From Gnetum montanum (lineage: Eukaryota > Streptophyta > Gnetopsida > Gnetales > Gnetaceae), in contig MNCI01011448.1 of NCBI GenBank assembly GCA_015680685.1, positions 186,001-250,000 of the forward strand: a stretch of 64,000 bases of DNA. Direction: 5' to 3'. Under the pieces are notes generated by a model that saw only the letters and a list, made by a program, of their open reading frames with translations, did no database searches and was not told the DNA's origin. Below are positions 9,096 through 20,320 of the stretch, piece after piece (positions within the stretch are counted from its first letter, which is position 1; each line of letters opens with the position of its first letter). Made by a program: the position numbers and the translations under genes.

Positions 9096-11960
9096 ATGAT
9101 GGATTTTTCAACTACCACTACTAATTCCTTCAACATGGAAGTCCCCTTCAACGTTAAAGTTCCCGTCGTGGTTCAAGGCACTACTGATGCCAAACAACCA
9201 TTGAATCCCACGTTGGAAGCACGTCGATCTCTCTGAATCCAAAACTAGGGACCTGAGGGATTAGCCTAGTAACACAAGTATTACAGTTTTCTTTGTGCAA
9301 AGGTGTAGGCTAATCTGCACTTGTATTTACATGAACTTGAAGAAAAACGTAGCTTCGAGTTCACTTATTGTAATGAGAAGGAATTTGTTCCTATCCCTGG
9401 CATTCCTATGCTTTTAACACAAGCATATCAAAGGTTGCTGGACCAATTAATCCAGTTGGCTAGGCTAAGGAAGCAACAAGACACCGTGTCCAACTAGGAT
9501 GATGCCTTTTAAGATGGGCAAGAGAAACTTGATTCCCAATCTGATGAGGGAGGTCAAGCCAACCTCATTCCTGTTCCACCTACCTAGTCTTTTTGGGCCA
9601 ACCCGCTATTTATCACTGCTTCCTTTACCATCATGCCTATCCTTCAATAGCTTACAACTGCAACTACAATGGGTAGCCATGCCACATTCTTGGCATATCA
9701 TTATCCTTATTCCCCTATTGTGTTCATAGCAACTGTGCCCCTGCAAACTATTTATCAGCACATTCCTACAGTGTGTAATATGCCTATCACAGCTACCCTA
9801 CCACATGTTCACACTGTACCTACTTCACAATCACATATAACTTCCATGCCAATTCCTACACTCACGTCTATTCCACCCACTATGACGGGCCCCAGCCCAT
9901 CCACGTGGTGGACCCCATTCGTTTCTTCGTCTGTTCTACAACCATCGTAGATGTCTCACTACGTCTCTTGTACATCCTAGCATGCGACCATGGTCTATCC
10001 TACCGATAACTCAAATGGTCTATCCAGCAGCTCAACCCACTGTTACTGCAACGATAGTACCTCCCACCAGGTGGTGGATAACACAAGCATCATCTTTAGC
10101 AGGGGTGGCACCAACGGCACTACCAATGGGTCAACCCACCACTGCCACCATGTCACATGTGGGAGCTGCCTCTGTAGTCCCTCAACCATCTACAATGTTG
10201 CTGGGTCTAGACCAAGCGTTTCAACTCATCCAGACCCTCATTGAGAAAATAAAATGCCTGAAAGCTATTGGGTCCGACACGGTACAAGTTATGGACTTTT
10301 ATCAGCATGATCCTGTCAGCCCTACAATCCCTACTTTAATGTTACCCCCCGGGATATCTCTCCTGCACTTCAAGAAGTACAACGGGGAGGGAGATCCCAA
10401 TGCATATCTTGTCACTTTCCGGTCAGAGTCTTTACTATTACAACAATGGCCACACACGTTCATTCATGTCTTTGCCATGTCCCTAGCAGGGAAAGCCCTA
10501 GATTGGTACTTTGTGTTCCCATGTTCATCCATTTCAAATTTGGAAGAACTCCTAACCCAGTTTGTAACATGCTTCAAGTACAACTTGAAGCTAGATACCA
10601 CACTAGATCAGCTGATGAGTGTGAAACAAGACCCGCTAGAACAAGTCCAAAAATTCATTCAACATTGAAGCGCAACCCTTAACGACTTGTTGGCCATATT
10701 TAAGGGTGCAGTAAATGACTTCATTAAGTCCAAACTTTATTACCTCGCTCCTTGCTCTCTTAGTTAGGCTTTTGCTTAGAATAAGATCATACAAGATGTG
10801 GCCAAGGTAAGTAAAGACCTGGCCTATGTAGCTTACAAGAGCACCTTCACAAAGAAGGACAAAGGTAAGGCCCCAACAACCATAGTGGCCACTGTGGAAA
10901 CCGAGGCCAAGCCCAAACCTAGCAGCAGTGGTAGCAAGAATAATAAGAAATCGGCCATACCTGTGGCTAACCCTGCGCCCAAACTAGGCCAAGCACTGCA
11001 ACCTGCTGCGCCTATACCTAAGACATCTGCATACACCAAATCCAACTTTGAGCACAAAGATTTCTCGGAATACACCCCACTACCTCTTAAACCTTCAGAA
11101 CTCCTGAAGCAAATGTTGGTAGTGGGATACATCCAACACAAGCAGATGTCAGAAGAAGCAAACGTAAGACATGAACGCTACTACGAGCTCCTTAGGTATC
11201 CCTCTTTGGCCCTGTCCAATGAGCCTCCAGTTCCTAGGGGTTTCAGGCTAGACAGGTTTTGTGACTACCACCAACTATGTGGTCACACCACGGATTATTG
11301 TCTGTCATTGCAGGATGACATCCAAAGATTAATTGATCTCAGGAAGCTGGTGCTGGACGAAAGCAACCCAGTACGCCCTAAAAATCAATCTATGTATGTC
11401 TACATAGATCCCCTCCAATGCCAATAATTCTAGTTATGTAATCAATTCCATAAGCATTGACAATGATCCCAGGCCATCCCACTAGCCACTTGTGATCCGT
11501 GTACCTTAGTGTAATGCACCAGCACCACCAACGATTGGTCCAAGCTCATAGCCATCCTTCATCCTAAAAGTCCCACCATGGGCATCCACCTTTGTGCTTC
11601 CTATTGGCGAGGCCACATGGTCCCGTCAGTTAACACCTCTAGCTCCATTCATCATTAGGGGACCAACATCTTCGACAGCCACTATCTCGTGCAACAGAAT
11701 TGAATAGCCTCCTCGCCTCACAAGGCAAGAAACCCACTGGTCAAGCGAGACATCGAAGGGAAGTACCATCAAGGGTGTCCCCAAGCTTACACCTTCCCCC
11801 CTCATATCTGCATATTCATCATCAAAGATGAAGGTCGACATGATTATGTAGCCTGCATTACCTTGCCAACAAGGATCTGAACCTAGGTCCAAAGTCACCC
11901 CTCCTCAGGAGATTTGTCTTTTGGGACGAATCAAAGAGGAGGAAAGTATCAAACAAGTAG
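9096..11960 (+). pseudogene. Tat-B gag (decayed)
   Basis: Structural Gag that would assemble the particle and bind genomic RNA. The start is placed at ATGATGGATTTTTC (9,096), which aligns by position with the starts in Tat-D and Tat-E. The N-terminal part (to about 9,500) is followed by a Pro/Thr-rich linker (about 9,670-10,200). The retrotransposon-gag core runs from DQAFQLIQTL (10,210) through KYNGEGDPNAYLVTF and ALDWYF to FKGAVNDFIKSKLYYL (10,740). A basic linker rich in Lys, Ala and Pro is followed by a variant zinc knuckle, CDYHQLCGHTTDYC (about 11,266), then LQDDIQRLI. Several frame changes and stops break it. It is in line with PR downstream, as a gag-PR polyprotein. Confidence 0.88.
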
Positions 11961-12830
11961 GTAGCCATGACCTTCTGGACGTCCTCACACAGGTCAAGCA
12001 AGCCCTAAAGTAGAAAAATGCTACACTGAGCTTGTACAACCTAATCATGACATCTGTACCCCACCGAGAGGATCTAGTCTACATATTAATGGTGATTTCG
12101 ATCAACGAAAACATGCCAGCAGAAGAGGAAGCGATCCACTCGGTAATGCTTCCCTCTACACCCGCAAAGCTCATGCCACCTCAATTAACTTGCAGTAACG
12201 ATGCCATTAGGGAAGATCCTAAAGGGGGTGAAGTAACTATGGTGCCTCTCTTCATCATAATTTGGATCAACCAACACAGGATCTGAAGGGTACACATTGA
12301 TGATGGGGTCGCCAAAAACATCATTTCGTTCCCTATTGTGGATAAGTTGGGATTGGTTGATCAAATCAAACCAACAAAAACATCATGTTTGAGGTCCTTC
12401 AATAGGGAACATGTCCTAGTGAAGGGAACAGTTCACGTAAACTTCGTAGCAGGGGACCAGTTTCCCATAGACGCAATGTTTATCGTAGTCGAAGAAATGC
12501 CTGGGTTTAACTTGATCTTGGGAAGATCATGGTTAGCATAACTCAGGGCTGTCTCCTCGCCTATACACTAGGAAATCCAGTTATCATATGCAAGTAGGGA
12601 GGTGGTAATCCATGGTGACAAAGTGGTAATGCAAGCAATCAGCAACATAAACATGGAACAGGGCTTAGAGGTTACAACCTCTGAGAATGAAGCACTTGTT
12701 CATGCATGTATTAATTATTCAATGGAAGGATTGGCCCAGCGAGCCGACTCCCAAATTGAAAATGCATGGGTTGAATTACCCTTCCAAGTGGAGGACAACC
12801 ATGTGAACAAGGGCCCTGGCAAAACACCTT
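11961..12830 (+). pseudogene. Tat-B protease (retropepsin-like)
   Basis: Would cleave the Gag-Pol polyprotein. The active-site loop reads RVHIDDGVAKNIISF (about 12,289-12,333); the usual D-T/S-G is D-D-G here. It is followed by KLGLVDQIKPTKT, the flap-side VKGTVHVNFVAGDQF and the C-terminal motif FNLILGRSWLA (12,506-12,538), then SPIH and a weakly conserved tail ending near 12,830. One stop falls just before the active-site block and one after SWLA. The same D-D-G or N-D-G form occurs in Tat-D and Tat-E, so it is a trait of the lineage and not a mutation of this copy. Confidence 0.85.
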
Positions 12831-13590
12831 AGCCTTACATTCCAGTCAACCCATGATGGGTCAAGAAGTAGCTATGCATAGCGTAGCAACCCTACTGCTT
12901 CTTGCCAAGTTGCCATCCCTTGTACATTCACCATTTCCTTGTCTTGTTAGTATGTTGTCCTTTCGGCATGCTACGCTAGGGTTCGAAAAGACCTTAAACT
13001 AGCAATCCTAGCATAGTTGCACCCCTCAGGGTCCACAAAGATCCTAAATCAGTAGTTTCAACCTGTTACGTTCACGATCTGCAATGACAATAAACTAACA
13101 ACACCACATGCTTACATCAGCGATTTTCACATCCTCTTCCACATTGGCAGTATCACAATTCCTAGTAGTTTCATGTTTCCACATTGGCAGTATCACAATT
13201 CCTAGCAGTTTCATGTTTCCACATTTGCAGTCCATATTTCCATGTTAATGATTTGGCACTTCCCATACTTGCAATTTTCTATTTCGTGTACTATTATCTT
13301 GCATATTAAGATTTTGCATGTTGCAATATGGTAGTCTAAAATGATACTAAACTAGCATTTTGGCATTTTCATATCAAAAATTACATAGCTTCGCACTTTA
13401 CATCAGCAATTTTATACCTTTAGAAATTCTACACTCTTATGCCTTGGTGGTCTGCCACAACCTTAAACTAGCAAACTTTCAACCTTTACATTGCCACACT
13501 TAACAAGTTGCATCTCGCCGTTGCTTTGTAGATTTTCGTTTCACACAATCTCTGATGCCCCTTAACCAGGATTTCATCTTATGATGACAG
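12831..13590 (+). other. Non-coding spacer between PR and RT, possible intron
   Basis: Has no coding signal and holds scattered CCTTAAACTAGCAA units (12,990, 13,340, 13,470), a run of T/A-rich segments of the type TTTGCATTTT, and a 40-bp tandem duplication. It ends in a pyrimidine-rich stretch and ATGATGACAG just before ORF2. Tat-A, D and E have a comparable spacer ending TTTTTCAG or TTTTGTAG. Spliced spacers at this position are described for Ogre elements, which belong to the same Tat branch; splicing here is inference. Confidence 0.6.
13138..13232. repeat. 40-bp tandem duplication in Tat-B spacer
   Basis: Units starting at ACATTGGCAG (13,141 and 13,181) and a partial third, ACATTTGCAG (13,221), with exact 40-bp spacing. 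The first two are nearly identical. Confidence 0.85.
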
Positions 13591-14890
13591 GTCAAGAAAA
13601 AGATGGAAATCCATCGCAACCTTCCCATGCCTTTAAGCTTAGTAGGGCCACAGGGCAAGCTCACAAGACAATTGAACCCTGACATGATCAACTGGGGGTC
13701 GACTACGACTAGCACTATAGTAGCCTTAGAAGCATCCCCAGATTGGCCCAGGAACCTGGTCCAAGCCCAAGACTTAGAGGCTGAGTATTTAATCAAGGAT
13801 CCTCTTGTCGAGACACCTGTGACCACGTCAAAAGGGAAGGTGAAAATGTTAAGACTTAGCTCCCTCCTAGACACAAACACATAAAATCATAGCTAAAATT
13901 CTGCAAGACAACATCTCTGTCTTTGCATGGTCGTACAGTAACATGCCAGGTCTGGATCCGTGGCTGATTTAGCACAACATCATCCTAGACCCACATGAGA
14001 AGGAAGTCAAGAAAAAAGCTCATAAAGTTAAGCTAGAAATAGCAATAGTTGTGAGGGATGAAATCACTAAGCTCTACGAAGCAGGCTTCATCTGTGTGGT
14101 TAAGTATTCAGAGTGGGTGTCCAATGTCGTTATAGTTTTGAAGAAAATAGGAGGGATACGGATCTATATAGACTTTCAAGACTTGAACAAGGTAATGATC
14201 AAAGATAACTTTCCACTCCCGAGCATTGATCAGCTCATCGATACCATGGATGGCCATGCTCTGCTATCCTTCATGGATGGTTTCTCCAGATACAACTAAA
14301 TCTGCATTAACCTAGAGCACTAGCTGTCAACAACCTTCATGATCCCATGGGGGACCTTTTGCTATACCATGATGTTATTTGGGCTCAAGAATGTTGGAGC
14401 AACCTACCAGTGAGCCATGACTTACATTTTCAGTGACTACATCCTAGAAACATTAAACTATTATGTGGATGATATAGCGATCAAGTCCAAAGAGGAAGCT
14501 GATCACCCACGCGATCTAGGGGTAGTCCTCAAATGCTTCCAAATGCATGATCTATGCCTCAATCCTAAGAAGTGCATCTTTGGGATGAAAATAGGATGCA
14601 TGTTAGGGTTTTTAGTATCGGAGGTGGAAATACGGGTGGACCCCGACAAAGTCAAGGCCATCGTCAACCTAGAGCCTCCCACAAACCTTAAGGAATTACG
14701 TGGTTTACAAGGTAGAGTGCAATTCATTCGAAGGTTTATAGCAAGATTGACCAACAAATTACACCCCATGCAACATCTTCTAAAGAAGGGGGTTGACTTT
14801 GAATGGACAACCCAGTGTCAACAAGCCTTCAACGACCTGAAGAAGGAGCTCTCGCACCTCCCAACGGTGCACCCGCCACAAAGGGACAAG
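13591..14890 (+). pseudogene. Tat-B reverse transcriptase
   Basis: Copies the element RNA into DNA. The ORF2 N-terminus (HRNLPMPLSLVGPQGKL, about 13,603) is followed by KAHKVKLEIAIVVRDEI (about 14,010), IRIYIDFQDLNKVMIKDNFP, LLSFMDGFSRYN, FGLKNVGATYQ, the catalytic box Y-V-D-D at 14,462-14,473, and LNPKKCIFG. A +1 frame change lies near 13,860-13,882. In-frame stops at 14,297-14,299 (after GFSRYN, Q expected), about 14,320 and about 14,411 are each one transition from Gln or Arg codons. Both catalytic Asp residues of the box and the FMDG Asp are intact, but the protein cannot be made. Confidence 0.92.
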
Positions 14891-15330
14891 CCTTTCTTCA
14901 TATACCTTGCCACCTTTGACACATCCATAGTGGCATTTCTATGTTAGAAGCGGGACAACAGTTCTGAGATACCAGTGTATTACCTAAGCCATGCACTAAT
15001 AGCATACAAGGAGAAATACAATGAAGTGGAGAGGAATTGCCTAGCCATAGTGTTCACACTAAAAAAGTGGCAACATTACCTATTCCGTAGCACAACCAAC
15101 ATCATTTGCAAAAGCAATATACTCTAGGCTATTACCAACAACCTATATGAAAGTAGCAGGATAGCATGATGGAAAGCAATAACCGTAGAGTTCAACCAAT
15201 GCTACGTAAGTCAATCGTCAATAAAGGGTCAAGCCATAGCAACCCAACTTACGGCCTCACCAGTCGACGACCAGGAAACCATAGACCCCAAGTTCCCAGA
15301 CGAATACGTTAGCAATGTCAATATTGTCCT
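14891..15330 (+). pseudogene. Tat-B RNase H and connection
   Basis: Degrades the RNA strand during reverse transcription. The degenerate RH domain contains FFIYLATFDTSIVAFLC, then a TAG, then VYYLSHALIAYKEKYNEVE and LAIVFTLKKWQHYL. The first RNase H of Tat elements is known to be degenerate, and here the catalytic acidic residues are largely replaced, as expected when the second domain has taken over. It continues in frame from RT. Confidence 0.8.
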
Positions 15331-15800
15331 ATCACATTTCGAAGCTACCTTACATTTCAACGATGCCTCAACTGCGTGAGGAGGTAGCACCACTGCCACG
15401 ATCACATTCCCCTCTGGGGAAATGCATCCATCCGCTTATCATTTTGCGTTCCCTTGCATCAACAACGTGGTAGAATATGAGGGGCTACTTAGAGGCCTCT
15501 TAACTGCCTGAGCGCTATGCATACAACACCTGGCAATCCAGGGAGATTCACAATTAGTTGTGAATCAAATCACCAAAGTCTACGCCTACAAGGCTATGCA
15601 CCTGCAACCCTATTACGACCTAGCAAAAATCCTACTTAAGAAATTTACAACCACTGATGTGCACATGTGCCACACAACAAGAACACCATAGTAGATGCCT
15701 TAGCTACCCTCGTGTTAAACATCCCATCACAGTCCTTGGAAAACCTGCCAACTGTGATCATAGAATGTGCAGAGCCTATCACTTAGGCAGAACACATGGC
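15331..15800 (+). pseudogene. Tat-B additional RNase H (aRH), marker of the Tat lineage
   Basis: A second RNase H-like domain: LHFNDAS (the first catalytic Asp kept), GGSTTATITFPSGEMH, AFPCINNVVEYEGLLRGL (catalytic Glu), LAIQGDSQLVVNQI (catalytic Asp), then YYDLAKILLKKF. Placed between RH and IN, this domain is the accepted diagnostic of the Tat branch of Ty3/Gypsy. Stops after STA, after LLTA and near 15,690 break it. Tat-D has the same domain near 52,430-52,820. Confidence 0.85.
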
Positions 15801-17057
15801 CTTTGTTAGTGCTGTGGATGATCCGGAGTGGTATTCCAACATTAAAGCTTATCTAGAACACGGGGAACCCCCAGGTAGATTGACATTGGCCCAAAGAGAT
15901 GTAATCCGTAAGCGTGCCTGGGAATACGTGCTCATGGGAAATGATGCCCTATGTCAATGATCCTAGGATGGGATATTGCTAGCATGCATGGGTGGAGAGC
16001 AGGTGCAAAAGGTAGTTAATGAAGTTCATGAAGGGCTATGCAGTGGACACATAGCACCTAGGTCTATGGCTATGAAAATCAAATGCCTAGGGTACTATTA
16101 GCCCTACATGGAGCGCGACTACCTATCAAAAGTCAAGACATGCAACACGTGCCAGAGATACACATAGCACCTATAGACCTGCACCCAATGCAAATTTCAT
16201 GGCCCTTCCAACCATGGGAACTAGACCTCATAGGGCCTATCACGCCTAAGTCCTCCACAAGGCATAGCTTCATTATCACTGCCACAGAGTATTTTACCAA
16301 GTGGCTGGAAGTTATTCCCCTAAGGAAGACTACATCTTAGCAAATCTGCCATTTCATCCTTGATAACATCGTAACTAGGTTTAGGCTTCCCATGACTATT
16401 ATGATTGACAATGGGCCATAGTTCAGTAGTATGGAAACCTGTACCTTCTGTAGCAATATAGGCATTAAACAATCATTTTCTTCCCCTTATTATCCATAGG
16501 CAAACAGGCAAGCAGAGGCTAAAAATAAGTTCATCATCAACTTGCTGAAGTTGATGCTTAATAACAACAAGAGGCGGTGGCACGAGAAAATCCTCTACCC
16601 CCTCTAGGCCTACCGAACGATGTGCCAAACTGTAACAAGTAAGATCCCTTATAGTCTTGTTTATGGATCTAAATTTGTATTGTCTCTTGAGTTGTAGGTA
16701 CCCTCACTCTGGATGATCCTATCCAACGTTGTGAGAGAAGCCCAGAATAATGATTTGTGAACCATCGACCTCGACTCAGTGGAGGAGGAATGCGTGCAGA
16801 CGCTGAGATGCATCGAGCACTATCAGAACAAATAGAAGTAGAAGCACCATGAAGAACTACATCGATGGCCAGTGCAGAAGGGAGACCTCATCCTCAAGAC
16901 CGTCCATGAGCATGTGAGAAAATTCTCAGCCAACTAGGAAGGTCCTTACGTGATCACTAAAGCCTTTGGAAATGGAGCCTTCAAGCTGGCGGACATGGAT
17001 GACAATGAGTTCACCAACCTGGTGAATCACTCATATCTCAAGCTATACTACATCTGA
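15801..17057 (+). pseudogene. Tat-B integrase
   Basis: Inserts the DNA copy into the genome. The HHCC zinc-binding part is at about 16,020-16,165 (HEGLCSGHIAPRSMAMKI, then KTCNTCQ). The core includes WELDLIGPITP (first Asp, about 16,225), ATEYFTKWLEVIPLRK, IMIDNGP followed by TAG at 16,419-16,421 (second Asp kept, the next Gln lost), and RQAEAKNKFIINLLK (catalytic Glu). The C-terminal domain has KGDLILKTVHEH, then NGAFKLADMDDNEF, ending SYLKLYYI at 17,057. No chromodomain follows. Several TAG stops sit at conserved Gln or Trp codons, some shared with Tat-C and Tat-D. Confidence 0.9.
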
Positions 17058-17079
17058 AGCACAACAGCAACAAAAAGCA

Positions 17080-17300
17080 CCATCCGCTACGACGATAAAC
17101 TAGCAATTGCACCAAGCATCATCCACTATGATGATAAATTGGCAATAGCACTGAGTAGTGTCCATAATGACGATAAACTAGCAGCATCGAGCAGTTCCCG
17201 CTATGATGTTAAACTGGTGGAAACCATTCGCTACGATGTAAAAATAGCATGTACGGTCTGCTGGGACCTTAAACCAGCATGCGGTCTACCAAGACCTTAA
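17080..17300 (+). repeat. TTAAACTAGCA minisatellite array, Tat-B 3' UTR
   Basis: About seven degenerate units of roughly 30 bp, such as CGCTATGATGTTAAACTGGT or CACTATGATGATAAATTGGC. Later units change to ACCTTAAACCAGCATG. Confidence 0.8.
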
Positions 17301-18307
17301 ATTGGGATCGCGTCACATCACCAGCATGCACCAGCACCAGACACACATTGAGTGAGTGGGCATGATGCTAACATGTGGGTGGGATGTTGTAGCTCTAGAA
17401 TGATGTTCACGACACACTGAGAACATGGTCTGGGACACATGAAACACCACCATCCTTGGCATTATGCGGACTTGTCAAAGACTCCATATGGCATCATACT
17501 AGCCCTTCAAACCTACTGTCACCATGGCCCATCACCCTGACGGTAGTTCCTGGGCTAGTTCCCGCATCTGGAGTGCCAACAGTATTGTGGCCCGACCACA
17601 ATATTGTTACTCTCCAGTCCCCTTTCAACGTCTCAGCTCACATGACATTTAGCTATGTGGTAGCTGATCCCATAGCTAAACTAAGCATGCATGCCTTTAG
17701 CAGGGATTCCAGTGCATCCGCACCCACAACGACTTCTAGTGCCTCGAAGGCTAGCTCCTCCACGCCGATGCTACCAAGGCCGCTACTAGCCTTCCTACTT
17801 TGGGAATCTCACACCAGTGATGGTGCCCAAGAGTATCAACAATGCTAACGACTAGAAAGACCTTTGCCTCTGCAGACATATCTCGCTACAGCAATAAATG
17901 CTACAGCATCGCGAAGCGAGTGCCTCAACTAGCATGGCCACTTCAGAGTGCAAGATCCATGACGTACGTAACATAGCTTGCTGCATGAAATACATCTTTA
18001 GGTAGGTCAAAACCCTTCACAGATGTAATGCAACTCACCCTGTGAAGGAAACACTGGTCCTACAAGAGGTTGAAGAACAACGCTAGCCAAAGATGAAAAT
18101 GAAAATGAGCCCCTCAGAACACTCTGACGAGTGACTCTACTAAACATCATCTTTGCTCTCTGCCTTAACCTCTGCAAAACCAATGCAACACTCTCAAGTG
18201 TGGCCAAGCAACGTCTCAACACTTACCAAGAAACAACCTTAGCATTTCACCTACTACAATGTTTCGTATTCTTTGCTAATGTCTATCAAGCTTGTCCTCC
18301 AGACATT

Positions 18308-18323
18308 GACAAAGAGGCACTAA
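18308..18323 (+). other. Polypurine tract, Tat-B
   Basis: GACAAAGAGGCACTAA abuts the TGAAACACC start of the 3' LTR. Tat-C has CAACAAAGAGGGACCAA at the same place. Confidence 0.65.
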
Positions 18324-20015
18324 TGAAACACCCTAAAAAATGTGGGATCATTCTTGCTTCACAAGGCCTTGCAACTCACGTAGCACCATGACAGTTTTCC
18401 AGGAAGAGAACGTTTAAGCTCAGGCTGGACAGTTCAAAAAATTTTCCACTTTGGGCATGAACAAGCTCTACATCATCCTGGTTATCCACCGAAGTAGCTT
18501 GCCAAACAGACAGCCTGCTCAGAAATGACATGCAGAGTTGGCAGCAGCATTCTGGATGCGCAAAAAATAGTTCGGTAAGTTTTCTAAGTCACAAAGTCTA
18601 CTACGCTAAGCTACGCCTCGCTATGTAGTTTAGCAAGCTTTAGAAGATGATGGCAGAACGAAGTTCTACACTACGCTACACCACATAGCGTAGCATGGCA
18701 ACAACTTCAGTGCCACTCCCCTCGCCTAATTTCAAGTTCTGCAATGATGTCCCTTTCTATCAGGAAGTGGTAGACCATGTCTGCTACTACGCTACACTAA
18801 GCTACATGGCGTAGCGAGGCATAGCAATCCTACGGAAGAGACAGAAGGTACTTCAAGGGGAAAAATCAGCGAAGTTCACAAGACTTGCATCGCAGGAGAT
18901 AAAGTTTGCAAATCCGTAGAACTTTTGCAACTAAGGTAAGTTGCTATGCTACGCTACGCTATGTAGCATAGCAATCATGCAACACACATATAGCAGAATG
19001 CACAACAAGGTGCTATGCTACACCAAGCATTCTATGCTATAAAGCACAGCGAGGCATGCGGGTGGTTGTGCAACATCAATGCACTTCATCTAATTGGACC
19101 GTTGACACACATCTCCAGATGCTGACGGTGCAATTACGATATGGCAGGCTCATAGTTATTACATGATAGGTTTGCATTAAAATGGTCTTGTAGGTCCAAT
19201 GGTCATACATGGCACGAGTGGCACTAGCAAGTCAACGAAGGCCCAAGGCACGTAGCGTCCAAACTGTCCCTTTTGCATACCCTCGGTCCTATAAATACCC
19301 CAGCAAGCAGCATTCAAAAGAGGCTGAAATATTTTTGATCAAGTAGCATTCAAAAAGTTTGAAAAGTTTTCTAAAGATAGCATTGAGAGATTCAAGCTTA
19401 CTCCTTAACAAATTTTAACATCAAGCATTGTAAGCTTCTTGTTTGACACTACAAACAATTAGCACTTTTAGCTAGCATTTCATTCTATCCCTCTTTTTCT
19501 ACCACCTTGGTAGAATCCTTGCACAGTCAACATCTAAGTCCATGCCAAAGCACACTGCCTACTCTACTTGACACTTCCTAGTTACTCTTAGGATCTCTCC
19601 ATCATGTTGTGCAACCAATTGTATCCACCCTAACAGAGCAAACTTGTAGCTTCGGAGCGGTGCATGTTTCTAACTACACTTTACTTTATTTTTTTCTTGT
19701 TGTCTCATGTTGCATTATTTTTTCTATTTTATTCATTTTCAAGAATTACTTCGCATTATTGTTGCATTTTACACTGTTTCCTTTCTACTTTATTTACTTT
19801 CAAGCATTATTTCGCATTTCCATTCTGTCTCAAAAGTACATGCTACAAAAGGCTATATAGACATCGATGTAAGTCCCTGTCTGATCGACCAAACCATTCA
19901 AGGTGCCCCATATCCACACACACCCAACACGGCCCTCCCATAGGTACAGGGTTGAAACTGTTACGCCCACCGACCCCTCGGTGTTTTCCAGCCACCAACG
20001 TTTTTAGTTACTATA
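18324..20015 (+). mobile_element. Tat-B 3' LTR (1,692 bp)
   Basis: Starts TGAAACACCCTAAAAAATG as the 5' LTR does; its end has decayed to AGTTACTATA (CA to TA). The TATA box is at 19,289-19,298, the U3 inverted repeat near 18,938-18,975 and the conserved U5 block at 19,871-19,910. GGGGT follows directly as the target-site copy. Confidence 0.93.
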
Positions 20016-20020
20016 GGGGT
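20016..20020. repeat. Target-site duplication (right) of Tat-B
   Basis: GGGGT, matching GGGGC at 6,553-6,557 except for one transition. Confidence 0.85.
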
Positions 20021-20320
20021 GTCCTAGGATCATGTTGTAGTCTGGCATCTTGTCAATGACTGTAAAGTTTGCAAACGTGGGGTGTTGGTCTTCTATTGTG
20101 AAGGAGATGTGGATTGTGCCTTTAATGGCTACATGTGCTCCATCAAAGAAGTTTAGAGACTCGATTTTAGTCAGTTGAATGTTGTGCATTAGGCCTAGTC
20201 ATTCAATGATGGAGTGTGCAACAATGTTTTCTACCACGTCATCATCGATGTGTACTCTGCATACTATGTATTTTCTAATGCTTACACTAGTGTTCAATGG
20301 TGCATGTGTGACCTCCCCTC
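20021..20320 (-). pseudogene. Tat-A protease N-terminal fragment
   Basis: Minus-strand translation gives VCRVHIDDDVVENIVAHS (active-site loop, near 20,220-20,260; D-D-D where relatives have D-D-G), then a stop, LGLMHNIQLTKIESLNFF, GTIHISFTIEDQ and MPDYNMILGHP, where Tat-B interrupts the frame. The rest is at 6,451-6,557. Like its relatives it is fused downstream of gag. The extra change at the Gly suggests that this copy was inactive before or soon after insertion. Confidence 0.85.

Larger units (their letters stand above)
17058..18323 (+). other. Tat-B 3' UTR
   Basis: Begins with a minisatellite array (17,080-17,300). The rest is non-coding; a 130-codon open frame at 17,456-17,848 has no recognisable motif. 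Near 18,020-18,065 is the conserved block GATGTAATGCAACTCACCCT that recurs in the 3' UTRs of Tat-C, D and E. The purine-rich GACAAAGAGGCACTAA just before the LTR start (18,324) is the likely polypurine tract. Confidence 0.7.
6558..20015 (+). mobile_element. Tat-B: complete but decayed Tat-lineage LTR retrotransposon
   Basis: A 13,458-bp element with two LTRs (6,558-8,265 and 18,324-20,015), both starting TGAAACACC. The 5' copy ends GATTGCTACA and the 3' copy AGTTACTATA. Order: LTR, PBS, leader with large tandem repeats, gag-PR (9,096 to about 12,830), non-coding spacer (about 12,831-13,590), RT-RH-aRH-IN (about 13,591-17,057), minisatellite, 3' UTR, LTR. The additional RNase H domain between RH and IN places it in the Tat branch. 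Coding regions are broken by many stops. It inserted into the protease region of Tat-A in the opposite orientation. Confidence 0.93.

Noticed and set aside
10833-11141. 102-codon minus-strand frame in Tat-B gag
   Set aside because: Antisense of the Lys/Ala/Pro-rich gag linker; no independent support.
13500-13880. 126-codon minus-strand frame overlapping the start of Tat-B ORF2
   Set aside because: Antisense shadow of the conserved ORF2 N-terminus (HRNLPMPLSLVGPQGKL on the plus strand).
16419-16421. Shared TAG codons as evidence for stop-codon readthrough or recoding
   Set aside because: Other stops and frameshifts are spread over the same ORFs, so the copies are dead. CHG-context deamination is simpler.
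17456-17848. 130-codon frame in the Tat-B 3' UTR
   Set aside because: No motif, no counterpart in the other elements, Ser/Pro/Thr-rich composition as expected by chance here.
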